Shown piece after piece: positions 6,634 to 13,676 of a stretch of 64,000 bases of DNA. Every line of letters starts with the position of its first letter. Within the stretch, counting starts at the first letter, position 1. Under the pieces are notes generated by a model that saw only the letters and a list, made by a program, of their open reading frames with translations, was not told where the DNA came from and searched no databases. Made by a program: the position numbers and the translations under genes. Origin of the DNA: Asanoa ishikariensis (GTDB lineage Bacteria > Actinomycetota > Actinomycetes > Mycobacteriales > Micromonosporaceae); the NCBI RefSeq assembly GCF_900107455.1, contig NZ_FNQB01000004.1:754193-818192 (forward strand), read 5' to 3'.

Positions 6634-8811
6634 ATGGTCGAGCCGTACCAGGACACCGCCCTGCCGTTGGAGACGCGGGCCGACGACCTGCTGCGCCGGA
6701 TGACGCTGCGGGAGAAGGTCGGCCAGCTCAACCAGCGGCTGCTCGGCTGGCAGACCTGGTCGCCGGGGCCGTCCGGCTATGAGCTGACCGAGGTCCTGGA
6801 CGAGGAGGTCGCCCGCTGGGGTGGGCTGGGCGCGCTCTACGGCCTGCAGCGGGCCGACGCCTGGTCCGGTCGCGACTGGGAGAACGGCGTCGACTTCGCC
6901 GGCGCGCCCGAACTGGTCGCGATGGTCCAGGAAAAGGTGGTGGCGGCGTCCCGGTTCGGCATCCCGGCGCTGATGGTCGAGGAGGCGCCACACGGCCACC
7001 AGGCGCTGGGTTCCCAGCTCTTCCCCACGAACCTCGGCGCCGCGGCCACCTTCCGCCCGGATTTGGTTGAGCAAGCCGCGGCGCACACGGCCCTCGAGCT
7101 GCGCGCCCGGGGCGCCCACGTGGCCCTGGTCTCCGGCCTCGACATCCTCCGCGACCCGCGCTGGGGCCGGTCCGAGGAATGCTTCGGCGAGGACCCACTG
7201 CTCGCCTCGCTCTGCACCCGGGCGCTGGTGCGCGGCATGCGCGGCGTGGCCGTCGTGCTCAAGCACTTCGCCGGCCAGGGCGCCGGGATCGGTGGCCGCA
7301 ACAGCTCCGGTGGCCCGATCGGCCCGCGCGAGCTCGCCGAGCTCCACCTGCCGGCGGCCCGCGCGGGGATCGAGGAGGGCGCGCTGGGCGTGATGGCCGC
7401 CTACAACGACATCGACGGCGTGCCGTGCGTCGCGAACGAGTCGCTGTTGACCGACGTCCTGCGTGGACAGTGGGGCTTCGAGGGCATCGTGATGGCCGAC
7501 ATGTTCGCGGTCGACCGCCTGCTGCGCGCGGCGCCGTCACCGGCCGCGGCGGGAGCCCTCGCGCTGCGGGCGGGCGTGGACCTGAGCATGTGCGACGTGT
7601 CCTACGCGGCGCTGGAGGAGGCCGTCTCGCTCGGGCTGGTGCCGGAGTCGCTCGTCGACCGGGCCTGCCGGCGAGTGCTGCTGCTCAAGCTGCGGTTGGG
7701 TTTGCTCGACCCGCCGGAGCCGCTTCCGGAGTTTCCCGAGGTGTGGCCGGCCCTGGCCCTCGTCGCCGGCACGACAGTGCTGCTGCGCAACGACGGCGTG
7801 CTGCCGCTGACCGCGGTGCCGCGCCGGGTCGCGGTGCTCGGTCCCAACGCCGACGACCTGTCCGCCCTGCTCGGCGACTACGTGCCGCCGGTGCGCGGGG
7901 GAGCGACGGTACTCGGCGCGCTGCGCACCCGGGTCGCGCGCACGGAGTACGAGCCGGGTTGCGGTCTGACCGGGCCGATCGAGGGCGGCGTGGAGCGCGC
8001 GGTCGCGCTGGCGGCGGAGGCCGACCTCGCGGTGCTGGTGCTCGGCGGCAGCAGCGTGCGGCACTACGACGACGACTTCGCCGCCAACGGCGCCGCCGCG
8101 CTCGGGGGCCGCCGCCCGACGGCGACCACGGGCGAGGGCTTCGACGCGGCCGAGGTGCTCCTGCCGGAGGCACAGCGCGCGCTCGCGGCGGCGGTCGCCG
8201 CGACCGGAACGCCCACGGTGGCGGTCATCGTCTCGGGCCGCCCGCAGGGCGTCGGCGCGGTCGTCGCGAACGCGCTGCTTTACGCCTGGTATCCCGGCCC
8301 GACCGGTGGCCGGGCGATCGCCGACCTCGTGCTCGGCGACCGGGAACCGACCGGGCGGCTGCCGGTCTCGCTGCCCGGCTCCAGCGGAGTCCTGCCGGTC
8401 GCCTACAACGAGCGCACGGAGACCACGGTGCGCTACGTGGACGCCGACGCCGCCGCCGAGTTCCCGTTCGGCCATGGCCTCGGCTACACGACGTGGGACC
8501 TCGGCCCCGCCACGGTGGAGGGTTCCTGGCCGGCGGTGACGGTCACGGCCGCGCTGCGCAACACGGGCCGGCGGCGAGGCACCCAGGTGGTGCAGCTCTA
8601 TGCCCGTGCCCGCGTCCCGGGCCTGCTGCCCCGCAAGGCGGTCCTGGTGGGCTTCACCCACGTCACCCTCGATGCCGGCGGAACGGCGGACACCGCGGTC
8701 CCGGTCCTGGGCGACGCGCTGCCAGGCCTTGGCCGGCCCGGCGAGGTCGACCTCTGGCTCTCCGTCACCGGGGCTGGTGAACCCGTCGCGCCACTGACGG
8801 TTTCATCCTAG
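6634..8811 (+). CDS. GH3 beta-glycosidase (beta-glucosidase/beta-xylosidase type)
   Basis: 725 aa, no signal peptide, so a cytoplasmic exo-glycosidase that would cleave imported oligosaccharides. The N-terminal (beta/alpha) barrel carries VSGLDILRDPRWGRSEECFG, the KHFAGQG segment and the nucleophile region GIVMADMF with Asp289 (Met replaces the common Trp). The C-terminal alpha/beta sandwich has GEGFDAAEVLLPEAQ with Glu501 as candidate acid/base, and a fibronectin-III-like tail ends the protein. ATG at 6634 is supported by GGGAGG six bases upstream; the longer frame upstream is antisense to the epimerase. It diverges from the LacI-controlled catabolic operon across an operator, so it should be co-induced. 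Confidence 0.93.
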   Translation: MVEPYQDTALPLETRADDLLRRMTLREKVGQLNQRLLGWQTWSPGPSGYELTEVLDEEVARWGGLGALYGLQRADAWSGRDWENGVDFAGAPELVAMVQEKVVAASRFGIPALMVEEAPHGHQALGSQLFPTNLGAAATFRPDLVEQAAAHTALELRARGAHVALVSGLDILRDPRWGRSEECFGEDPLLASLCTRALVRGMRGVAVVLKHFAGQGAGIGGRNSSGGPIGPRELAELHLPAARAGIEEGALGVMAAYNDIDGVPCVANESLLTDVLRGQWGFEGIVMADMFAVDRLLRAAPSPAAAGALALRAGVDLSMCDVSYAALEEAVSLGLVPESLVDRACRRVLLLKLRLGLLDPPEPLPEFPEVWPALALVAGTTVLLRNDGVLPLTAVPRRVAVLGPNADDLSALLGDYVPPVRGGATVLGALRTRVARTEYEPGCGLTGPIEGGVERAVALAAEADLAVLVLGGSSVRHYDDDFAANGAAALGGRRPTATTGEGFDAAEVLLPEAQRALAAAVAATGTPTVAVIVSGRPQGVGAVVANALLYAWYPGPTGGRAIADLVLGDREPTGRLPVSLPGSSGVLPVAYNERTETTVRYVDADAAAEFPFGHGLGYTTWDLGPATVEGSWPAVTVTAALRNTGRRRGTQVVQLYARARVPGLLPRKAVLVGFTHVTLDAGGTADTAVPVLGDALPGLGRPGEVDLWLSVTGAGEPVAPLTVSS

Positions 8812-8886
8812 GACGCCTTAGAGGGTGTGCGCGGCACCAAAAGGGGAATGCGGCGGCCACGCAGACCACGTCAGGACGGGGCCGTC

Positions 8887-9570
8887 GTGAGCGATTCCTC
8901 TCGCCGGGTGGTGGACGCCGCACCCTTGGGGCTCGCCGCTTTCGGCGGCACCACGTTTCTGCTCAGCTTCTTCCTCGCCGGGACCGACGCGCTGCTGACC
9001 CCGACCGTTTTCGCCATGGCGCTCTTCTTCGGAGGTCTCGTACAGCTCGTCGCGGGCATCGTCGAGTTCAGACAGGGCAGCACCTTCGGTGCCACCGCGT
9101 TCTCCGCGTACGGCGCGTTCTGGATCGGTTATGGCCTCTTCGGTTGGCTCATCCGACCAACCCTGCCCACGGACGACGTGAACGTGGCCGACGGCCTGTT
9201 CGCCTTACCGTGGGCCATCCTGACCCTCTATCTGGCGGTGGCCACCCTGCGCATCTCCGGGGTGTTGCTGGCGCTGGTCAGCGGAGCGTTCGTCACGCTG
9301 TCCCTGGTCACCGCGGGCAGCTTCGCGGACTCGACGGCGGTGCTGCGGGCGGCCGGCGCCGTCGGGTTCGTGACGGCCGCGATCGCCTGGTACGGGTCGT
9401 TCGCGGGGCTCATCAACGGCACCTGGGGCCGGCACCTCATCCCCATCTTCCCGGACCCGGGCAGGCGGCTGGCTCATCTGGGCCGCGGACGCCCCCGCGT
9501 CCACTCAGTCACCTCGTCCGCCGGCGAACGCGAGCTCGACGCCGACCGGCAGGAAGGATCGGCACAGTGA
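8887..9570 (+). CDS. GPR1/FUN34/YaaH-family membrane protein (acetate/succinate channel type)
   Basis: Six hydrophobic helices are visible. The first contains PLGLAAFGGTTFLLSFFLAG, matching the family opening (the conserved N-terminal P-x-G-L region); a later helix has GAFWIGYGLFGWL. The family transports small monocarboxylates such as acetate. I prefer GTG at 8887 (VSDSSRRVV), which leaves about 225 aa; an earlier ATG at 8848 adds a very basic tail and has poor ribosome-site spacing. The last helix is followed by a polar tail rich in Arg and Asp. It overlaps the next gene by GTGA, so the pair is coupled. Confidence 0.8.
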   Translation: MSDSSRRVVDAAPLGLAAFGGTTFLLSFFLAGTDALLTPTVFAMALFFGGLVQLVAGIVEFRQGSTFGATAFSAYGAFWIGYGLFGWLIRPTLPTDDVNVADGLFALPWAILTLYLAVATLRISGVLLALVSGAFVTLSLVTAGSFADSTAVLRAAGAVGFVTAAIAWYGSFAGLINGTWGRHLIPIFPDPGRRLAHLGRGRPRVHSVTSSAGERELDADRQEGSAQ

Positions 9571-9959
9571 GCGCTCTGACGCTGCGAGAGGCGACGAACC
9601 GCACCACGGCCGCCATGAGAAAGGCCGCCGAGCTGGGCGTCGCCGAGAACATCGCCGTGGTCGACGCGGGCGGTCACCTGGTGCACTTCGCCCGGATGGA
9701 CGGCGCCTGGCTGGGAACGATCGACATCGCGATCAAGAAGGCGAGAACGGCCGCGCTGTTCGAGCGGCCGACGGCGGCGATCGGCGAAGTGTCCCAGCCC
9801 GGCGGCGAGCTCTACAACGTAGAGCTCACCAACGGCGGCCTGGTGACCTTCGGCGGCGGCCTACCCATCATCGCGGACGGGCACGTCATCGGCGCGGTCG
9901 GCGTGTCCGGCGGCGGAATCTCGGAGGACACCGCGGTCGCCGAGGCATTTCTCGCATGA
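9567..9959 (+). CDS. GlcG/HbpS-family small protein (DUF336)
   Basis: 130 aa. Starts at GTG within the GTGA overlap with the GPR1-like gene, with AGGAAGGA at 9551-9558 as ribosome site. The pattern LREATNRTTAAMRKAAELGV, VVDAGGHLVHFARMDGA, then a Gly-rich C-terminal GGGLPIIADGHVIGAVGVSG is that of the GlcG/HbpS fold, whose members include haem-binding HbpS and proteins of glycolate or diol-utilisation clusters. No secretion signal. Coupling with a carboxylate-type channel suggests a function in small-acid metabolism, but that is inference. Confidence 0.85.
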   Translation: MSALTLREATNRTTAAMRKAAELGVAENIAVVDAGGHLVHFARMDGAWLGTIDIAIKKARTAALFERPTAAIGEVSQPGGELYNVELTNGGLVTFGGGLPIIADGHVIGAVGVSGGGISEDTAVAEAFLA

Positions 9960-10143
9960 CGAAGGTCCGCTACGGGACCCAGCGGGTCGGTCCGGTCGAC
10001 GTCTTCTTCCGCTGTCAGTGTGCGAGGACCCGGCTGACCGGATGTCCCAGGAGCGCGGCCGCGTGGGCGGGGGTCGGGTCCGGGTGAAGACGCCACCTGG
10101 CCGAGCCTCGGAAGCTATGTTCCTAGCAGGGAGGGGGTTCCTG

Positions 10144-10320
10144 ATGACGTCTATTGCCATCGCGCTCGTCCTTGCGATTGTCGGTGTCGTGGCCATGGTG
10201 TTCGGGGCACGTGACGACTCGTCGGGCCTCGTCCTCGTCGGCGTCGTTCTCCTCATCGGTTCGGTCGCCATGGGCGGGCGCGCCGTCTATCGACTGTTGC
10301 AGGTCACCAACCGTCAATGA
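10144..10320 (+). CDS. Small two-helix membrane protein, function unknown
   Basis: 58 aa starting MTSIAIALVLAIVGVVAMVF, preceded by a GGGAGGGGG purine run. Two hydrophobic helices are separated by GARDDSSG, and the end is basic (GGRAVYRLLQVTNRQ). The same frame is open further upstream (an in-frame ATG at 10117), but the ribosome site and the immediate membrane helix favour 10144. Not recognised. An imperfect inverted repeat (GCCCACG at 10330 with CGTGGGC at 10358) between this gene and the convergent dioxygenase may act as a weak terminator. Confidence 0.6.
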   Translation: MTSIAIALVLAIVGVVAMVFGARDDSSGLVLVGVVLLIGSVAMGGRAVYRLLQVTNRQ

Positions 10321-10381
10321 GTGGCGCCTGCCCACGGGCGCGGATGTACCCGTCGCTCGTGGGCGTCCATCGTGCCCGGGG

Positions 10382-11215
10382 TCAACGGTCGCAGCCGCCC
10401 TCCCGGTCCGGGCGGACGCCGGGGTGGGAGAGGTCGGCCAGTCCCTTGTACGCGTACGGGTCCGTGCCCGCGACCAGGACGACGTCGCGGTAGTCGGCCT
10501 CGGCGAAGTGGGTGCCGGCCGCCGCTTTGCCCCAGGGCAGCGGGGAGGTGGCGCTCATGTAGTGGTTGACCAGGGCGCGACGGAATCCCCGTTTTCCGGT
10601 GTTGGGCAGGGAGCGGTGCAGCAGGTAGCCGTTGAACACCACCGCACTGCCCGCCGGCACCTCGACCGGGACCGCGTCCTGCTCGCGGTGCGGGAAGCCG
10701 TACGACTCGGCGGTGCAGTCCCAGCGTGGGTCGTCGTGCTCCCGGTTCGGGTAGATGACACCGCGCCGGTGTGAGCCGGGCAGCACCCACAGGCAGCCGT
10801 TGTCGACGGTGGCGTCGTCGAGGGCGACCCAGACCGCCGTCAGCGACCGGTCGCGGGTCGGGATGAAGAACTCGTCCTGGTGCCACGCCTGGCCGGGCCT
10901 CCCCTCGGCCTTGACGAACAGCATCGACTGCATCGCCTTGACGTCGGGGCCGATCAGCGTGGTCAGCGTGTCGACCACGGCGGCGTGCTGTTGCATGGCG
11001 GCCATCACCGGCGACAGCTTGTGCGGGTGGTGGATGCACAGGTATCGCCGGATCACCTCGTCGTCGGGCTCCGCCGGGTCCGCCGGGGTCACGCCGTCGA
11101 CGTCGCCGCGGTCGCCGCGGCACAGGGCGACCGTCTCGGCCCGCAAAGCGGAGACCTCCTGCGGGGTCAGCAGGTCCCGCAGCACCGCGAAGCCGTCCTG
11201 CCGGTAACTGTCCAT
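10382..11215 (-). CDS. PhyH-family Fe(II)/2-oxoglutarate dioxygenase
   Basis: 277 aa phytanoyl-CoA-dioxygenase-like enzyme, expected to hydroxylate a small substrate with O2 and 2-oxoglutarate. Iron ligands are visible as His112 and Asp114 (WHQDEFF) and His200 (FNGYLLHRS); an Arg about ten residues later (KRGFRR) would bind 2-oxoglutarate. Start ATG at 11215 (MDSYRQDGFAVLRDLL). It lies 59 bases downstream of the GH16 gene on the same strand, so it is probably co-transcribed from the operator-controlled promoter at 12.6 kb. Substrate unknown; the regulon suggests a carbohydrate-derived or co-occurring plant or fungal compound. Confidence 0.87.
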   Translation of the reverse strand: MDSYRQDGFAVLRDLLTPQEVSALRAETVALCRGDRGDVDGVTPADPAEPDDEVIRRYLCIHHPHKLSPVMAAMQQHAAVVDTLTTLIGPDVKAMQSMLFVKAEGRPGQAWHQDEFFIPTRDRSLTAVWVALDDATVDNGCLWVLPGSHRRGVIYPNREHDDPRWDCTAESYGFPHREQDAVPVEVPAGSAVVFNGYLLHRSLPNTGKRGFRRALVNHYMSATSPLPWGKAAAGTHFAEADYRDVVLVAGTDPYAYKGLADLSHPGVRPDREGGCDR

Positions 11216-11274
11216 GATGGTTACTCCAAGGGGCAGGGGTGCGGCGCCCGGCGGACCGGGCGCCGCACAACCGA

Positions 11275-12612
11275 CTACTTGCGGTAGACGCGGACGTGGT
11301 CGATGTCGTACGTCATCGGGAACTTCGTGGTGTCGACGCCGTCGGCGCCAGCCCACGGGCCGCCGACCGCGAGGTTGAGCAGCAGCGTGGCCGGCGTGGT
11401 GTCCTGCGGGCCGGCGTTGGCCACCCACTTGTAGTCCTTGCAGGCGAACTTGAGGCCGTCCAGGTACCAGCAGACGCTCGTCGGCGTCCATTCGGCGGCG
11501 ACCTCGATCCACCGCACGCGGATCGAGGAGTCGGCGTGGAAGGCGTTGCCGTCGAAGGACGGGTGGGCGTACGTCGTGCGGACCGGTCCCTGCGGCGGGC
11601 CGTCCGGGAACTCGTCGTGGTCGTAGTAGGTCTGCACCGCAGTCCAGAGCACGTCGGCGCCGTTGCCGCCCTTGTTGTACGGGGCTTCCAGGATGTCGAT
11701 CTCCGGCGGCCACGGCGGCCGGACGTGCCCGTCGCCGTATCCGCCCGCGAGCCAGAACGCCGGCCAGCTCCCGAGCACGTCGGGCAGCCGGACCCGGGTG
11801 GTGAGGTACAACGGGTGCGAGACGGTCGGCAGGAACTCGCGCTTGCTGCGGATCATCGCCGACTCGTACTTGAGGTAGGGCTGGTCCAGGCGGGTCGCGG
11901 TGGCGTGCAGGCTCAGGTAGCCGTCCTGCACCGTGTGCATCCGCTTGCCGCCGGCGTTGACGTCCCGGTAGACCTGCGCCTCCTGGCCGGGCGCGGTCCC
12001 GTTGCCGCCCAGCGTGTCGAGGGTGCCGAGGGTCGTGCCGGTGACCGGGTCGCGGCCCAGGCAGCTCGGGTCGATCTTCGCCTGCTCGGCGGCGGACTCG
12101 GTGCCGCCGTCGTACATGTAGCGCGTGCACCACTTGTCGCGGTCGAGTGCACGCCCAGCGAACTCGTCGCCGTAGACCAGCTTGTAGCCGGCGGGATGCT
12201 GGTCGGCCGTCGCGTTGCCGACGCGGACCAGCAGGGTGGCGCTGGCCCGGGGGAGCAGTGACCCGCGACCCCAGGCCAGGGCGCTCAGCACGACTGGCCC
12301 GTCGCGGAACGCGGTGGTGTCGACCTGTGAGGTGGCGGCCGTGCCGTCGGCGGTGACGGTGGCCGTCGCGACCAGGTGGGCGAGCCGGTAGACCCGCACG
12401 GTCGCGAGGTTGGTGCCGGTGAAGCGCAGCTCGGTGGTGTCGTGGACGGTGCTGCCGGAGGTGGGTGCGGCGACGGCGAGCGTCACCCGGGGTGCTGCGG
12501 ACGCCGGTTGGGCGGCGCCGAGGACGAGGGCTGCGGCGCCGGCCGCGGCCAGGAGCGCGCGTAGGGGGCGGCCTCGCGACCGGCCCATGTGAACCGGTTC
12601 AGAAGATTCCAT
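11275..12612 (-). CDS. Secreted GH16 endo-glycosidase with N-terminal Ig-like domain
   Basis: About 437-445 aa. The Sec signal (RPLRALLAAAGAAALVLGAA, then QPASAAP as cleavage region) is followed by a beta-rich Ig-like domain (about residues 45-125) and a GH16 jelly roll. The catalytic motif EIDILEAP lies at about residue 304, the six-residue E-x-D-x-x-E form of GH16 with a beta-bulge. Such enzymes cut beta-1,3/1,4-glucans or related polymers outside the cell. Two starts are possible: ATG at 12612, which places the operator inside the first codons, or ATG at 12588, directly after the operator and without a ribosome site, which would need leaderless translation. The dioxygenase gene follows. 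Confidence 0.9.
   Translation of the reverse strand: MESSEPVHMGRSRGRPLRALLAAAGAAALVLGAAQPASAAPRVTLAVAAPTSGSTVHDTTELRFTGTNLATVRVYRLAHLVATATVTADGTAATSQVDTTAFRDGPVVLSALAWGRGSLLPRASATLLVRVGNATADQHPAGYKLVYGDEFAGRALDRDKWCTRYMYDGGTESAAEQAKIDPSCLGRDPVTGTTLGTLDTLGGNGTAPGQEAQVYRDVNAGGKRMHTVQDGYLSLHATATRLDQPYLKYESAMIRSKREFLPTVSHPLYLTTRVRLPDVLGSWPAFWLAGGYGDGHVRPPWPPEIDILEAPYNKGGNGADVLWTAVQTYYDHDEFPDGPPQGPVRTTYAHPSFDGNAFHADSSIRVRWIEVAAEWTPTSVCWYLDGLKFACKDYKWVANAGPQDTTPATLLLNLAVGGPWAGADGVDTTKFPMTYDIDHVRVYRK
12590..12601. promoter_or_regulatory. LacI operator at the start of the GH16 gene
   Basis: Palindrome TGAACCGGTTCA, flanked G/G. It overlaps codons 4-8 if GH16 starts at 12612, or lies immediately before ATG 12588. 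A second copy lies 76 bases away centre to centre (12666-12677), in the same divergent region, an arrangement that would allow cooperative binding or looping. Confidence 0.75.
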
Positions 12613-12662
12613 GCGTTCTATCTACCACAGCGCTTGGCTCCCCGGCTAGGCTGAGCGGCGAC

Positions 12663-12680
12663 ATCTGAACCGGTTCAGAT
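12663..12680. promoter_or_regulatory. LacI operator upstream of the divergent PhyH dioxygenase
   Basis: The longest version of the palindrome: ATCTGAACCGGTTCAGAT is perfect over 18 bases. A -10-like TAGGCT at 12647-12652 lies 13 bases upstream, so the operator would cover about +7 to +18 of the plus-strand transcript. The ribosome site AAGGAGA (12689-12695) and ATG 12701 follow. Confidence 0.78.
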
Positions 12681-12700
12681 CCATCCTGAAGGAGACGTGG

Positions 12701-13624
12701 ATGTCACCCACCGAAGTGCTCACCGCCGACGACCGGGCGCAGTTCCTGGACAAGGGATACGTCAAACTGACGGGCTGCTTCAGCGCGGAGGAAGCGCAGT
12801 CGCGCACCCGTTACATCTGGGACCGCCTCGGCTATCGCGCGGACGACCCCACCACCTGGGCGAAGGCGTCCGTGCACATGGCCGCGCACGAGGACATCGA
12901 CGTCAGCACGTTCGCGCCCAAGGCCTGGCAGGCCGCCTGCGAGCTCGTCGGCGGCGCGGACCGGCTGACCGCGGCGAAGAACCCGTTCCCGTGGACCGAC
13001 GCGTTCATCGTCAACCTGCGCCAGGAGACCGACGGGCCGTGGCAGCCACCGTCGCCGGCCACCCCCGGCTGGCACGTCGACGGAAGCTGGTTCCGGCACT
13101 ACCTGGACTCGCCCGAACAGGGGCTGCTGGCCATCGTGCTCTGGTCCGACGTGGTGCACGAGGGCGGCCCGACGTTCGTCACCACGGACTCGGTCGCGCC
13201 CGTCGCCCGGTTCCTCGCCGACCATCCCGAGGGCGTGCTGCCGAGCGGGCACCCCGACGCGACGGTCTTCGACTACGCCGACCTGGCGGGCCAGTGCCAC
13301 GAGTACGTCGAGGCGACCGGCCGGGTCGGCGACGTCTACCTGCTGCACCCCTTCGTGGTGCACGCCAAGTCCGAGAACGCGCTGAAGGTGCCGCGGTTCA
13401 TCACCAACTCGACGCTGTTCCTCGCCGAGCCGATGAGGTTCAACCGGCCCGACCCCTCATTGGTGGAGCAGGCCGTCCTGCGCGCGCTCGGCGTCGACAG
13501 CTACGACTTCGTCGCCACCGGCCCGCGCGAGCGGGTCGTCCCGGACTCGGCCGGCGCGTACGACGCGCAGGCTGTGGAGGAGCGGCGGCGGCTGGCGGCG
13601 GCCGGCCACCCGAACTTCCTCTGA
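12701..13624 (+). CDS. PhyH-family Fe(II)/2-oxoglutarate dioxygenase, second copy
   Basis: 307 aa. Iron ligands His125 and Asp127 (GWHVDGSWF) and His221 (VVHAKSENAL), with Arg232 (PRFITN) in the 2-oxoglutarate position. Clearly different from the other dioxygenase of this region: longer, with little similarity outside the motifs, so they are family paralogues rather than a recent duplication. AAGGAGA is five bases before the ATG. It is the only gene read rightward from the operator-rich divergent region and ends at a strong terminator. Substrate unknown; regulation with a GH16 enzyme suggests action on a compound released from the same biomass. Confidence 0.87.
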   Translation: MSPTEVLTADDRAQFLDKGYVKLTGCFSAEEAQSRTRYIWDRLGYRADDPTTWAKASVHMAAHEDIDVSTFAPKAWQAACELVGGADRLTAAKNPFPWTDAFIVNLRQETDGPWQPPSPATPGWHVDGSWFRHYLDSPEQGLLAIVLWSDVVHEGGPTFVTTDSVAPVARFLADHPEGVLPSGHPDATVFDYADLAGQCHEYVEATGRVGDVYLLHPFVVHAKSENALKVPRFITNSTLFLAEPMRFNRPDPSLVEQAVLRALGVDSYDFVATGPRERVVPDSAGAYDAQAVEERRRLAAAGHPNFL

Positions 13625-13629
13625 GACGG

Positions 13630-13667
13630 GAGCGGCCCCCGGTCATGGCGTTGACCGGGGGCCGCTC
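13630..13667. terminator. Bidirectional hairpin terminator
   Basis: A 16-bp perfect stem (13630-13645 with 13652-13667; arm GAGCGGCCCCCGGTCA) with a six-base loop lies between the convergent dioxygenase and carboxypeptidase genes. No T-run, as usual for high-GC terminators. Confidence 0.8.
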
Positions 13668-13676
13668 CGCTTGTCG

